From contig NC_069363.1 in NCBI RefSeq assembly GCF_021730395.1, positions 45,685,001 to 45,749,000 on the forward strand: DNA of 64,000 bases. Reading direction: 5' to 3'. The position numbers and the translations under genes were made by a program. The notes beneath the pieces are model-generated. The model was not told the DNA's origin. It did no database searches and saw only the letters and a program-made list of their open reading frames with translations. The stretch's first letter is position 1; the number at the start of each line of letters is the position of its first letter. Source of the DNA: Mercenaria mercenaria. Lineage: Eukaryota > Mollusca > Bivalvia > Venerida > Veneridae. Below are positions 12,701 through 22,162 of the stretch, in pieces.

Positions 12701-14236
12701 AGTTGACAGTGCATGTCAAAAAACTGATTTCAGATAAAGACAGACCATGTGTTTTTCAGGTTGATAGGAAGGTAGTGTCAGTTTTCTTATTGACTGATAC
12801 GTTGATACTACTCTTGTTATTATTCAGGTTGTACATATATTCTCCCATATACACCAGACATACCTGATTAAGAGTGTAACTGTAGACCAGTCTAGTATCA
12901 AGCAACAGGACCAGCCAAAATGTAAATGGGTAACCAGACAACAGTTTATGGAAGCTGCAGTCTCTACAGCCATGAAAAAGGTGTGAATATTTGTTATTCA
13001 TTAAAATGGGAATTGTCGTGTAACTGAAGATGCTTCAAGAAAATGTTTGAATTATATTATTCAGAGAAACCCTCCCTGTACATGAGGCCGTGCTTTGTGC
13101 AAGCAGAGTACAAGTTGTATTTGCTGAATTTCCTTGTGAGAAAATTTAATTAAAGTAGCTTATTCTTCACCCTCTTTGAAGGGAATTTAGCAGTTTACTT
13201 CTGGAAAAATTTTAAGTGGATCCGATCTAAAATATCTGAAATGCAGTTTAGGTTGAAATTATTGTTACAAGCATTTAGGGGGATTAGGAGGGGAACAAGG
13301 CTGGTTTTGCATAAATGTGAAATGTGTGCTTGATAAATTGTGTTTCGGTTCATCTTGTAAATCAGCTACAGTAAAACGCAAATCACTCCCAAGTCCCAAG
13401 GGAATGAGTAAAATTTTCATATTCCCCAGGGTTCTGAGAACTTCATGCACAGAAGATATGTGGAAAACAGCTTGGGACCACTTTGATTGAATGATTTGGC
13501 TTGGGGATGTTTCACTGTTACAGTAGTAAATAACATAGCCTTTTAAAAGTAAGAACTTAGAATGTATCTTAAACTTAATTCATAGAGACAAAAGCCATTG
13601 ACTTCTAAATTGAAGAAATCTTATTTTATTTCAGGTTTTTAAGGCTTACGAGGCTGCTTGTAATGAAGATAGGAAGGTAAGTTAACGTGAAATCTGTTGT
13701 ATGTGAATGATGCTGTAAAAGTAAAAAGAGATACGTTAAAAGACCTCCACTGACACTGTTGAATCAAAAGCATGAATGTTTACCGGGTTTGGAAGAGTTG
13801 TTCAAATGACTCATAAGCAGTTTTGATTGTTTACAGTTCTGCACAAACTGATGGTCTGTGAACCCTTTTTAGGTAAAAACCTGAGTCACCAGACTTCGAA
13901 TTAAGCAAGTTCTTGTGGCATATATTTTTAACTACAATGTTTTGTTGCTCATTAGAACCATGTAGTGCCTTCTGAGCTCTTATTTTCACTGTAAATAAGT
14001 TAATAAAGTTAAAAAACATATCTGGGACTGCATATTATTTTACTGTGGTCAGCTGACAGTGTACAGTCAATTCATAAGGGATTTTCTTAGCAGATTAAAG
14101 CTGCATTCTGTTGAATTCACGAAATGAAAACATACTTATATTTCATGTATATTTTCAGGCAAGTACAAAACCGAAGGGGAAAATAGATAAGAATCAAAAG
14201 TCAATACAAGCTTTCTTCAAACCAAAGGCTTCCTGA
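782..14236 (+). CDS. MUTYH: Adenine DNA glycosylase MUTYH, 5'-truncated by window, 12 exons
   Basis: Removes adenine mispaired with 8-oxoguanine in base-excision repair, in nucleus and mitochondrion. Exons: 782-823, 1640-1711, 2077-2190, 3081-3178, 5190-5334, 6306-6384, 8766-8817, 9677-9807, 10774-10910, 12828-12980, 13635-13676, 14159-14236. Every intron is GT..AG and all phases match, giving 380 residues. Order: HhH-GPD with [11 protein letters not shown] hairpin and catalytic Asp in LVDGNV; Fe-S cluster C-x6-C-x2-C-x5-C; interdomain ECLTDKCQLC; NUDIX-like domain with GLWEFP and FSH; C-terminal PIP box QKSIQAFF. About 150 N-terminal residues, including the MLQQTQ motif, are missing and should lie upstream. 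The exon 3081-3178 donor is TG|GTGGGT; the GGGTATGA four bases later would shift the frame. Nothing suggests a pseudogene. Confidence 0.96.
911..1012. repeat. Two tandem palindromic hairpins in MUTYH intron
   Basis: 911-954 and 970-1012 are each nearly perfect inverted repeats that begin GGTCAATA and end TATTGACC. They are separated by GAGGGCGCAGTCCG. A third, degenerate relative begins near 1131. This is a MITE-like foldback unit. The rest of this intron to 1639 shows no gene. Confidence 0.7.
2077..2190 (+). CDS. MUTYH: MUTYH exon with helix-hairpin-helix
   Basis: This exon encodes 38 residues, [17 protein letters not shown] through to IASIAYNE. It contains the DNA-binding hairpin [16 protein letters not shown], nearly identical to animal MUTYH. 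The preceding exon (1640-1711) gives [18 protein letters not shown], holding the conserved GYYSR segment. Acceptor is TTCAG and donor GAG|GTAAAT, both phase 0. Confidence 0.95.
2191..3080 (+). other. MUTYH intron with one element fragment
   Basis: No coding signal. At about 2586-2640 a divergent copy of a tandem-core element 5' end is visible (TTAGCCACACTATTC ... CTATTCTACTCACCC). The remainder is unclassified AT-rich sequence. Confidence 0.5.
3081..3178 (+). CDS. MUTYH: MUTYH exon with catalytic aspartate
   Basis: Encodes [18 protein letters not shown] and on to TDTLW. The Asp of VDGNV is the catalytic residue of the MutY family. Three GT donors are available at its end; only the one at 3179-3180 joins to the next exon in frame, making [11 protein letters not shown], which aligns with the vertebrate LWGLAQQLVDP. 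Confidence 0.94.
3430..4060 (+). repeat. Four-copy ~135-bp tandem repeat rich in AGGTCA
   Basis: Units starting with GATAACTNNAGAANGCT lie near 3503, 3640, 3769 and 3906. Each runs through TTGATAGGGA, CCAGCAGATGA and AGGTCAAGGTCACAGTGACC. A related piece is at 9850-10377. This is the core repeat of a common mollusc non-autonomous element. The AGGTCA words recur as half-sites in direct orientation. Confidence 0.75.
4192..5144 (+). mobile_element. Complete tandem-core non-autonomous element, family B, copy 1
   Basis: 5' end TTTTTAGCTCGACTATTC with a hairpin (CTATTC-ATA-GAATAG). About five ~180-bp core units follow, each with GCTGGTATCTCAGTA, CTTCACACACTT and AAATTATGCCCCTTTTT. The 3' end has a hairpin GCTGTC-CTCC-GACAGC and TCTTGTTT. 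A second copy lies at 16840-17633 and a relative on the other strand at 36443-37573. The layout (terminal hairpins, tandem core, fixed ends, no ORF) suits pearl / Helentron-associated elements; that placement is inference. Confidence 0.75.
5190..5334 (+). CDS. MUTYH: MUTYH exon with 4Fe-4S cluster ligands
   Basis: Encodes [17 protein letters not shown] then [19 protein letters not shown] and [11 protein letters not shown]. The cysteines follow C-x6-C-x2-C-x5-C, the Fe-S loop of EndoIII/MutY glycosylases. Acceptor TTTGTGCAG, donor CAG|GTAAGA. The intron before it carries a complete 0.95-kb tandem-core element and a 135-bp-unit array. Confidence 0.96.
5335..6305 (+). other. MUTYH intron, no feature seen
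   Basis: AT-rich intron. Apart from a short palindromic scrap near 5612-5656 (GAGGTCAATATTAC ... TTTACCTCAACTC) nothing is recognisable. Confidence 0.4.
6306..6384 (+). CDS. MUTYH: MUTYH interdomain-connector exon
   Basis: [18 protein letters not shown] continues into TEIVDIEC and splices on to the exon 8766-8817 ([17 protein letters not shown]). Together they give ECLTDKCQLC, a C-x4-C-x2-C cluster. Mammalian MUTYH has C-x6-C-x2-C here and binds zinc (the zinc linchpin). The spacing here is two residues shorter. Acceptor GTAG and donor GTT|GTAAGT. Confidence 0.88.
6385..8765 (+). other. MUTYH intron with old element fragments
   Basis: Two worn 5'-end fragments of tandem-core elements are near 6834-6875 (CTATTTTACTCACCCTGG) and within the 7739-8296 repeat described separately. 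Open frames at 6799-7548 overlap on both strands, carry no conserved motif and are not called. Confidence 0.4.
7739..8296 (+). repeat. 3' part of a tandem-core element
   Basis: Three ~165-bp units share GACATGTATTTTGGC, AAATTATGCCCCC and AACTAATGCAGATA. The end is ACAGACAGCTCTTGTTTTT, the same GCTCTTGTT terminus as family B. A start resembling the other families is not evident. Confidence 0.6.
8818..9676 (+). other. MUTYH intron with diffuse repeat
   Basis: Contains two worn repeats about 170 bases apart (GAGCTATAGCTTTGAAACTTTG near 9255 and a similar word near 9418), probably a decayed two-unit element ending near 9550. No coding signal. Confidence 0.4.
9677..9807 (+). CDS. MUTYH: MUTYH exon entering the NUDIX-like domain
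   Basis: Encodes [20 protein letters not shown] then [20 protein letters not shown] and RPEKG. NYPRK matches the conserved VxNFPRK entry to the C-terminal 8-oxoG recognition domain. Phase joins to the preceding exon (AG|C) and the next (G|GG) preserve the frame. Confidence 0.92.
9850..10377 (+). mobile_element. Tandem-core element, AGGTCA family, single core unit
   Basis: Begins TATGCCCCCCTTTGTAGAGG, a hairpin-capable 5' end. It carries one copy of the GGTCAAAGGTCAAGGTCACAG core also found at 3430-4060 and ends CACAAACAGCTCTTGTTTTA. It lies in the intron between MUTYH exons 9677-9807 and 10774-10910. Confidence 0.6.
10774..10910 (+). CDS. MUTYH: MUTYH NUDIX-like exon, GLWEFP motif
   Basis: Encodes [20 protein letters not shown] and on to DCGE. 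GLWEFP is the hallmark of the MutY C-terminal NUDIX-like fold. Acceptor TTGCAG, donor GAG|GTGAGA. Confidence 0.93.
11021..11499. mobile_element. Inverted-repeat-bounded insertion in MUTYH intron
   Basis: A ~25-bp sequence starting CCATTTTTTGGATGTTAAAG (11021-11045) recurs in inverted orientation at 11475-11499. Inside, a ~30-bp word containing ATGGTTCATTTTTAGCGCAC appears twice in direct orientation, near 11152 and 11449. Between the direct copies lies a tandem-core unit with CCAGAGTTATGGCCCCTGAA, related to 63440-63890. Nested insertions best explain this. Confidence 0.55.
11500..12476 (+). mobile_element. Tandem-core element with ATTACCTCCCTTT units
   Basis: Repeats of TTATGTCAAATTACCTCCCTTT and AATGAGATTGGTTTGAAA recur with a composite period of about 430 bases. 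The 3' end is GTGAGCGATACAGGGCC then a GGGCC-ATCAT-GGCCC hairpin and CTCTTGTT, identical to family A ends at 16793 and 20902. It fills most of the MUTYH intron before exon 12828-12980. Confidence 0.65.
12828..12980 (+). CDS. MUTYH: MUTYH exon with 8-oxoG recognition FSH motif
   Basis: Encodes [17 protein letters not shown] and ends [12 protein letters not shown] in this context reads the 8-oxoguanine in MutY-family enzymes; mammalian MUTYH has VVHTFSHIKLTY. The following small exon 13635-13676 encodes [14 protein letters not shown]. Confidence 0.94.
12981..14158 (+). other. MUTYH 3' introns, nothing else seen
   Basis: The introns on either side of the small exon 13635-13676 contain no recognisable repeat family or RNA gene. 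Small open frames on the minus strand have no supporting features. Confidence 0.4.
14159..14236 (+). CDS. MUTYH: MUTYH last exon with PCNA-interacting (PIP) box
   Basis: Encodes [20 protein letters not shown] followed by KPKAS and TGA at 14234-14236. QKSIQAFF fits the PIP consensus Q-x-x-[ILM]-x-x-F-F and sits at the same C-terminal place as in vertebrate MUTYH, where it targets the enzyme to replication forks. Confidence 0.92.
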   Translation, partial: ASTKPKGKIDKNQKSIQAFFKPKAS

Positions 14237-14363
14237 CAGAAAAATGTGGACATCTTATGTTTTATAGCAATTGATCTTGCCTTTTAGAAGTGGATCTTCG
14301 AAATTATCAGACAAGACCTGTTGCTCATTACTGTTTTTTCATATTATTGAGAAAATACAATGC

Positions 14364-14369
14364 AATAAA
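14364..14369 (+). promoter_or_regulatory. MUTYH: MUTYH polyadenylation signal AATAAA
   Basis: AATAAA 128 bases after the MUTYH stop, followed within 40 bases by a GT-rich stretch (TTTGTTTGTTTTGTTTTT, about 14389-14406) that could serve as the downstream element. Confidence 0.6.
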
Positions 14370-14431
14370 TTAGAAAGTACAGTAGAATTTGTTTGTTTTG
14401 TTTTTCAAACAGTATTTAAGTTATGTAACTG

Positions 14432-14555
14432 CAGGCAGTTAACCTAACCAGTGTTCCTGGATTCTGTACCAATACTTACCTGTTCTCTGCAAGTAACTGA
14501 AAACTTACCCTCATGAATCAGAGGTGGCGGATGAAGGATTTCTGACACAAAATTT
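14432..14555 (-). repeat. SINE fragment (body, no tRNA head)
   Basis: Reverse-strand sequence matches the body of the intact SINE at 24345-24636: shared words include GTTAACCTAACCAGTGTTCC and CCTGGATTCTGTACCA (as read on +) and CAGAGGTGG. It lies just after the MUTYH 3' end; the tRNA-derived head is absent. Confidence 0.65.
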
Positions 14556-14639
14556 AATGTCTTTGTCAAATTGTTTTGGAGAACATTCACCTTGACCCGG
14601 ATCAAATCCAATACCACATGATCCATAGATATGTGCTTT

Positions 14640-15385
14640 CACTATTTAGCCAAGTGGATGGACTTGCATAGTAGATAATGATGTAACCTTTTTCCAGTGA
14701 TAAAATAAATTGTGATTTCAAGACTTGGTATTTACATCAGTTTTCTGAAGACATCCGAATTAGAAAGAAATGTTTTCAACGAGTTTTTAGCTATATGCAC
14801 ACTTGCACAGTATTGAGATAAATATCTTCAATTAACAGTAGTTTGAAATCAAATGTAAATCTGACAATGAGAAATATAAGGAGAGGAAATAAAAACCAGC
14901 ATTTAGGCTGTCAAATGAATCATACTTTTCCATCTTTTACTTTCTTTTTTACTTTGCTCTTGCTTTCTCCAACTTTTTCCTGAAAATGCACTACAGTACC
15001 TATCCTTCGTTTCATTTGATAAAGCTGAGACAATGAAGTTACTGTATGAATCATTTAGGTGCTCTGTAGTATCATAGATACAGTCCTTATTTTGTTTATG
15101 AATTGAAAATTCAATGTTAAGGCATTTTCAGGAAAATGGTTCCTTGTCTTTTTCTCACTACGGTGTGTTGTTTCAAAATCATTCACCATACAAACTGTGC
15201 CCAATTTCCTCCTTTCTTGCAGGCTTGGGACTCGTAATATAAAAGTGCTTAATGAAGGTTCTATTCGGAAAGCATCATACCCGTACATACACATTGTAGA
15301 TTTGTAGATTGCTAACTTCTTGGTTCAGGAGAACCTTCTGGAAAAAAAGACTTCTCATTAACATGAATTTAATCATTTTTTTTTA
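14640..15385. other. Intergenic, nothing recognised
   Basis: AT-rich sequence between the MUTYH 3' end and the next element. No conserved frame, RNA gene or known repeat is seen. Confidence 0.4.
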
Positions 15386-16793
15386 TCCCACCAGAGCATG
15401 AAGTGCTCAAGGTGAGCTATTTTGACCGGTCATTGTCCGTCATCGTGCGTCCTCCGTCAATATTTGCCTTGTTAACACACTAGAGGCCACATTTGTGTCC
15501 CAATCTTTATGAAACTTGCTCAGAATGTTTGACTTGATGATCTCTAGGTCAAAATTCGAAACTGGGCCATCTGGGGTCAAAAACTAGGTCAGTAGGCCAA
15601 ATCAAAGAAAAATCTTGTTAACACTAGAGTCCACGGTTTAAATTGGAAACCCATGAGAATTGGTCAGAATGTTCGTCTTCATGACTTCTGGTCAAGTTTG
15701 TATCTGGGTCATTAGGGGTCAAAAAGTAGGTCAAATGGTCAAATCAAAGGAATAGCTTTTCAACACTAGAGGCTACAGTTGTAACCTAATTTTTATGAAA
15801 CTTGGTAAAAATATTTGTATAGATGATTTCTACGTCAGGTTTGAAACAAGGTCATGTGGGGTCAAAAACAGGTCAGTAGGCCAGATCACAGGAAAATCTT
15901 GTTAAAACTATAGAGTCCACATTTAAGTTTGAAACTCATTAGAATTGGTCAGAATGTTCGTCTCGATGACCTGTAGGTCAGTTTGGAATCTGGGTCCTGT
16001 GGGGTCAAAAACTAGGCCACCCTTTCAAATCAAAGGAAAAGCTTATTAACACCCTAGAGGTCGCAAACTTGTATCCCAGTCTTTATGAAACTTGGTCAGA
16101 ATGTTTGTATAGATAATCTCTAGGTCAATTTTGAAACTGGGTCATTCGGCGTCAAAAACTAGGTCAGTATACCAGATAAAACGAATATCTTGTTAACACT
16201 GGTAGAGTCCACAGTTTAAGTTTGAAACACATGTGAATTGGTCGGAATGTTTTCTTGATGACCTCTAGGTCAAGTTTGAATCTAGGTCATATGGGGTCAA
16301 AAACTAGGCCACCCGGTCAAATCAAAGGAAAACTTTTTAACACTATAGAGGCCACAGTTGTAACCCAATCTTTATTAAACTTGGTTGGAATGTTTGTATA
16401 GATAATCTCTGTCAAGTTTGAAACTAGGTCATGTGGGGTCAAAAATTAGGTCAGTAGGCCAGATCAAATGAACATCTTGTTAACACTTAAAGAGTCCACA
16501 GTTTAAGTTTGAAACTCATGTGAATTGGTCAGCGTGTTTGTCTTGATGACCTCTAGGTCAAGCTCGAATCTGGGTCATTTGGGGTCAAATACTAGGTCAA
16601 CCGGTCATATCAAAGGAAAAACTTGTTAACAATGTAGAGGCCACAGTTGAGACCCAATCTTTATTAGTTCTTGGTCAGAATGTCTTGAGGATCTCTAGGT
16701 CAGGTTTGAAAGTGGGTCATGTGGGATCAAAAACTAGGTCAGTAGGCCAGATCAACTCTGGTGAGCGATATAGGGCCATCATGGCCCTCTTGT
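15386..16793 (+). mobile_element. Complete tandem-core element, family A, copy 1
   Basis: 5' end has a hairpin GAGCA-TGAAG-TGCTC followed by AAGGTGAGCTATTTTGACCGG and a CGTCCTCCGTC-like segment. Core units (~165 bp, about eight) carry TTGTTAACACTAGAGGCCAC, AACTTGGTCAGAATGTT and GGGGTCAAAAACTAGGTCA. The 3' end is GGTGAGCGATATAGGGCC, a GGGCC/GGCCC hairpin, then CTCTTGTTTT. No ORF is present. Copies with related ends are at 19880-20902 (+) and 37873-39165 (minus). Confidence 0.75.
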
Positions 16794-16839
16794 TTTAATG
16801 ACACATGTAAGGAAAAATGTTCTTGCTGTCTCTACTTCA

Positions 16840-17633
16840 TTTTTAGCTCGACTATTCATAGAATAGTAGAGCTATTGGACTCGCCCATGCGTCGGCGTCC
16901 GCGTCCCGATTTGGTTAAGTTTTTGTATGTAAGCTGGTATCTCAGCAACCACTTGTGGGAATGGATTGAAACTTCACACACTTATTCACTGTGATAAACT
17001 GACTTACATTGCACAGGTTCCATAACTCTGTTTTGCTTTTTTACAAAATTATGCCCCTTTTTTTGACTTAGAAATTTTTGGTTAAGGTTTTGTATGTAAG
17101 CTGGTATCTCAGTACTCACTAATGGGAATGGATTGAAACTTCACACACTTGTTCACTGTCATGATCTGACATGCACAAAGCAGGTCCCATAACTTTATTT
17201 TGCTTTTTTACAAAATTATGCCCCTTTTTCAACATAGAAATTTTTGGTTAAGTTTTTGTATGTAAGCTGGTATCTCAGTATCCACTAATGGGAAAGGATT
17301 GAAACTTCACACACTTGTTCACTGTCATGATATGACATGCAGTGCAAAGGGTCAATAACTCAACTTTGCATTTTACAAAATTATGCCCCTTTTTCAACTT
17401 AGGAGTTTTTGGGTTAAATTCTTATATGTAAGCTGGTATCTCAGTACCCACTAATGGGAATGGATTGAAACTTCATACACTTGTCCACTGTCATGAGCTG
17501 ATAAGCATTATGCAGGTTCCATAAACCTAGTTTACTTTTTTACTAAATTATGCCCCTTTTTCGACTTTCTTATTCATTCAAGCGACAAGACTGTTAAATA
17601 GTCGAGCGTTGCTGTCCTCCGACAGCTCTTGTT
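16840..17633 (+). mobile_element. Complete tandem-core element, family B, copy 2
   Basis: Same 5' hairpin, same core words and same GCTGTC-CTCC-GACAGC 3' hairpin as 4192-5144, but with about one core unit fewer. It starts only 46 bases after the family A element ends, on the same strand. Similarity to the first copy is high, so both are fairly young. Confidence 0.78.
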
Positions 17634-17770
17634 AGCTGACCTTGGCATTTTGCTTGGGTAAGTTTTTGTGATACAATCCCGTCCTTCCGTTGGCGTCAAC
17701 ATTTGGCATCAAAGTCACTATATCAAATGTCCTTAATTGTGTCGGTGTGACATAACCCGACAAAAAAAAG

Positions 17771-17885
17771 ATGAGCGGTGGTCTAGTGGATAAGGTGTCG
17801 GCCTCTCAATCAAGGGGTCGTGGGTTCGAGCCTCATTGGGGTCACGACCATGATGTCTCGCATGACACCAGTACTGGATTTTTAT
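17771..17885 (+). repeat. tRNA-derived SINE head
   Basis: GAGCGGTGGTCTAGTGGATAA resembles a pol III A box region and GGGTTCGAGCC a B box. The tRNA stems do not close properly, so this is a SINE head rather than a tRNA gene. It is followed by GACACCAGTACTGG and an AT-rich tail. Confidence 0.6.
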
Positions 17886-18369
17886 TATATTTTATATTAT
17901 TCTCAATAATTGATCGTTTATTAAACGCATAAATGCTTTCTGGAATCAAGTAAAGTTATACCTTTCATATGACACACTTATGTAGTTAGTTGATCATTTG
18001 TTTTTCTAATATGTTCAGTTGCAACCCGCCTTCCTCCATTAAAATTATTTATACACTCTGACATTGGAAACTACTAATTACTCAAGTTTAAAATTACTGT
18101 TTTGTTAAGTTAATGGTTTTAACATTGTGTGGTGGGTGTCAGGTCTAACTGGCTTTCATTTCACCTCTGGCGCATATGATATGGTGGCTGTCCTACAATT
18201 GTGTCGGCTGGCATTAGCGCAACGAAAAAGTTGGAACAATCTTCCCTTTTGCAAAACTAAGAAAGTAAGGTACATGCTACTTAGGAACTATGAAAACGCA
18301 TTTTTTCATACTTTTTAAACATTGCCCGAGGAAATGAATAGTCGTCATATTCGTCATTTGCAAGACGCC

Positions 18370-18535
18370 TCAGAATTAGAAGGGCGTAAGTGGAAAATCA
18401 TAGTTTTTCAGCAAAACGAAAAACACTGTCTCTGACAAATACGCCCTTCTAGTTCTATAGAAATAATAGAAGGGCGTAAGTGGGCCGTTCTGGTACAACA
18501 TTTAAGTGCAGATACGCCCTTCTATTAATATGATT
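18370..18535. repeat. Nested inverted repeats built from AGAAGGGCGTAAGTG
   Basis: The word AGAAGGGCGTAAGTG occurs at about 18377 and 18469, and its inverse (TACGCCCTTCTA) near 18441 and 18513. This gives two possible hairpins or one larger foldback. It looks like a small MITE with an internal duplication. Confidence 0.6.
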
Positions 18536-19879
18536 TGAAAAACAGTTTACTCACTCTTTGTCGTGAGTAAATCAATTATTCACTAATTTCATGTTCCTAA
18601 CTACAAAAACAACAAACAAAATATAGTATAAAGGTCTTAGTATTTGACAGTATTCCAATGTACAAAAAATACGAATATATCTGTCTTGCAAATGTCAGAT
18701 GGTACGATGTTGTGCGATGTGGTGATGATCGACCAGTAAAAGTGGGGTAAATGTGATTATCTTTATCTTTGTACACCACTCGGCCTGAAAACATACTATC
18801 AACATTTAAGGCAAAAATAAAATCAGATGATCATGAAAATCTAAACTGTAAAAATGTGTTTTCTATTAGGTGCCGTATGAACCAAATGTAATAACTTGAA
18901 CTCATCTAATCTGGAATAGTTAAACAGCATATAAGATGGCCATTCTGGTCTCTCTCAGCTTCGTTGAACAACCACAAAATAAGAAAAAAAAATGTGCAGT
19001 GTGTAAAACATAACATTCTTTCAAGGTAAAATCAAAATAAAATGAAAACTAGCTCAAAAGAGGATAACGGCAATTTACATTTGATAACGAAAGAATAACA
19101 TTGCATGGGGAAAAACAGCATAAAATATATTGATACAGAACTAAATGCGTACTAGTGAATGTCACTTTTCTAAATGTAGATACCGAGTCTGGCATGAAGA
19201 ATTCAAATGTTCTCATATAATGTTAAATGTATATCTGCCTTTAAAGTTCTAGTAATACATGAATTCTCAACAGTAATTAGAGTCTGCTTAAGACAAAGTT
19301 AGAAATTTTAAAGTATATAATGTTTTAAATTATTCGCAAAGATTAAAGTCAAACAGAATAATAGTTTTATCAAAAAGTTGAAGGACCACACGCCGCATTT
19401 GATGGAATTGCACTCTGTATATTATTGAAGGTTCGCCTTATGAATACTTCTGCGGATGTCTCTAAATTATATTCTGTTACAATGTCGAGTTCTGCTCAAC
19501 CCGGGGCTAGAGGTAGCTTGCATTTCCACTACTGTCCATGAACAGGCTCAATCAAACCAAGCATGCATCTTTTTCGTTTATGTCGTGTTGGGAGACCTGC
19601 GGCTTTTCACTCATTCTATTACAGGACACATTTTGGAGTTACATCATATCGTGCGCAACGCTCTAAAAAGTTTATGAACTGCTATTGAAAAGGACCCTAT
19701 CGCAAAATTTTCATATTAAGTTACTCATAATTGACAATATTTAGAATATATGTACTTAAACACTTCCTTTAATAGAAATGATACAGATAGACATACTCAC
19801 CTAGTCAAATTCCAGTTATGTACACCTCTAGTTTAAAACATTAGCCAAGCAATACAATGCAGTATAATGACTATTGTCT
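18536..19879. other. Intergenic with one dispersed repeat
   Basis: At 19385-19600 a mollusc dispersed repeat is visible (GATGGAATTGCACTCTGT ... CATGAACAGGCTCAATCAAA). Parts of the same family recur at 51870-51960 and, inverted, at 55104-55194 and 55377-55468. The rest is unclassified. Confidence 0.5.
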
Positions 19880-20902
19880 TTTTAGCTCTCCGTTCGGCGT
19901 CGGCGTCATCAACAATTTGACTGTTAACACTCTAGAGGTCAAAATTTTGGCCCAATCTTAATGAAACTGGTCAGAATGTTACTCTCAATAAAATCTTAGA
20001 CGAGTTCGATATTGGGTCATCTGGGGTCAAAAACTAGGTCAGCAGGTCAAATCAAAGGAAAAGCTTGTTAACACTCTAGAGGTCACAATTTTGGCCCAAT
20101 CTTTATGAAATTTGGTCAGAATGTTACCCTCAATAAAATCTTGGACAAGTTATATATTGGGTCATCTGGGGTCAAAAACTAGGTCACCAGGTCAAATCAA
20201 AGGAAAAGTTTGTTAACACTAGAGGTCACAATTTTGGCCCAATCTTAATGAATCTTAGAATGTTATCCTCAATAAAATCTTGGACAAGTTTGATATTAGG
20301 TCATCTGGGGTCAAAAACTAGGTCACCAGTTCAAATCAAAGGAAAAGCTTCTTAACACTGTAGAGGCCACATTTATGACTGTATCTTCATGGAATTCGGT
20401 CAGAATGTTAATCTTGATGATCTCAAGGTGCAGGTTGAATCTGGTTTATGTAGGATCAAAAACTAGGTCACCAGGTCAAATCAAAGGAAAAGCTAGTTAA
20501 CACTGTAGAGGCCACATTTATGACCTTGTCTTAATGAAACTTGTCAGAATGTTAATCTTGATGATCAATAGGTCACAATAAAATCTGGGTCAGGTGGGGT
20601 CAAAAACTAGGTCAATAGGTCAAATCAAAGGAAAAGCTTGTTAACACTAGAGGCCACATTTATGACTGTATCTTCATGAATCTTAGTCAGAATGTTAATC
20701 TTGTTGATCTTTAGGTCAAGTTCAAATCTGGGTCATGTGGGGTCAAAAACTAGGTCACCGGGTCAAATCAAAGGAAAAGCTAGTTAACACTGGAGGCCAC
20801 ATTTATGTTCATCTTAATGAAACTTGGTCAGAATGTTAATCTTGTTGATATTTGGGTCAATACGTCAGGTGAGCGATACAGGGCCTTTATGGCCCTCTTG
20901 TT
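19880..20902 (+). mobile_element. Tandem-core element, family A, copy 2
   Basis: Starts TTTTTAGCTCTCCGTTCGGC, continues with six or so core units sharing AAAACTAGGTCACCAGGTCA and GTTAACACTCTAGAGGTCAC, and ends GGTGAGCGATACAGGGCC ... GGCCCTCTTGTTAA. The 5' hairpin differs from 15386-16793, so it is a sister subfamily. Confidence 0.72.
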
Positions 20903-22162
20903 AATATTAATGATTTATAGACAAAATAAATATTCAAAGATACATTATACCAATCTGATTACTGCCAATTAAAATTTAGGCAAATATTGCCCTGTTATTT
21001 TATTAGATTTAAACAAAAACAAACAATATGTGAAAATAATTTAACATACACATGGAAATTTCTGATAGGAAATGAAATGACTGGCACTGTTTATGTTTGG
21101 CATCTTTACGTTCATTGTATTCAAAAACAAGTTACCGTGTTCCAACAAAAGCAAAAAAACGCATACATACCGTATATCACAGCCTTTAACATGGCAGAAG
21201 CGAGCTCGATAAACAAGAGGGGCATCCGTAGACAAGAGATGAAGGCTGCTTACTTCGAATCGCTTGCTTCTTACCACTGTAGATTAGATGCAGCATTTTT
21301 TCATACGAGGAAGCCATACAGTTCGATAGCTCCGCTGGGATGCCCACCCGCCTAACGACCAGAGAGGCATCTGCAGTCAATGTTCTCTAAGAATAATTTA
21401 GCAAAACAAAAGGTAAAGGTCTTGTTTATTATAGTGTCACCTTATTGAAAGGGCCAGCCAATTTGGCTTATGAGACACCTTAATTGTGCGTACCAATTAC
21501 CTCGCAACAACTACCACTATGCCAGGCGCCAGGCGGATAGAAGTCGGTAAATATTAATTTAACTAACTCGCTGCTCACGAACCGGCCTTTTCGGAACGAG
21601 TCCCATGATAAACATGCCCCGGGCGAACGCCCCCCATGAGGCTCGAGACTTCTACCTCCCGATCCCGAGGCGGACGCCTTAACCACCGGGTCACGGTGAC
21701 CGGTTTCAAAGTATTTTAATATCTTTGTCATTGAAACTTGTTATGTTTGTTGATGACATATTGTTTTGTGTCGGAATGATTTAATTACAAGGTAGCAGCA
21801 TGGACATGTGAAGTCTAAGTGGGAGTGAGTTATATATGTACGAGTATCTGTGTATGTACGTTTGTAGCCTAATGAGTATAGGTATGCGTGCTTGAAGGTG
21901 ATTATGAACAAGATCTAAGATTGAGTAAGTTTGTCACATCAGTTTTAAGACAAACCTGTACGTTACATAATTATATGCAACCAAAGTTATAGATATAATC
22001 ATAAAATTATACTTCACAACATAAATCAAGAAAACACTTTTAAACCACAAAATAAAAGAGTACTTAAACTTAGACAGGTAAAAAGTGCACTAATGTGCCA
22101 CTTTAAAACGGTTATACAAAATCCACGAAAAATATACAACGCGGGTATTAATGATTTTACAG
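20903..22162. other. Intergenic; SINE-like piece on minus strand
   Basis: About 21550-21712 on the minus strand reads GTGACCCGGTGGTTAAGGCG ... GAAGTCTCGAGCCTCATGGG, a worn tRNA-like SINE head and body. Overlapping open frames at 20987-21731 on both strands show no conserved motif and are not called. Confidence 0.45.

Noticed and set aside
17771-17845. tRNA gene on +
   Set aside because: Box sequences present but no cloverleaf; followed by a SINE-like tail.
20987-21355. 122-residue frame on +
   Set aside because: Overlapped by frames on the other strand, low-complexity start, no recognisable domain or splice context.
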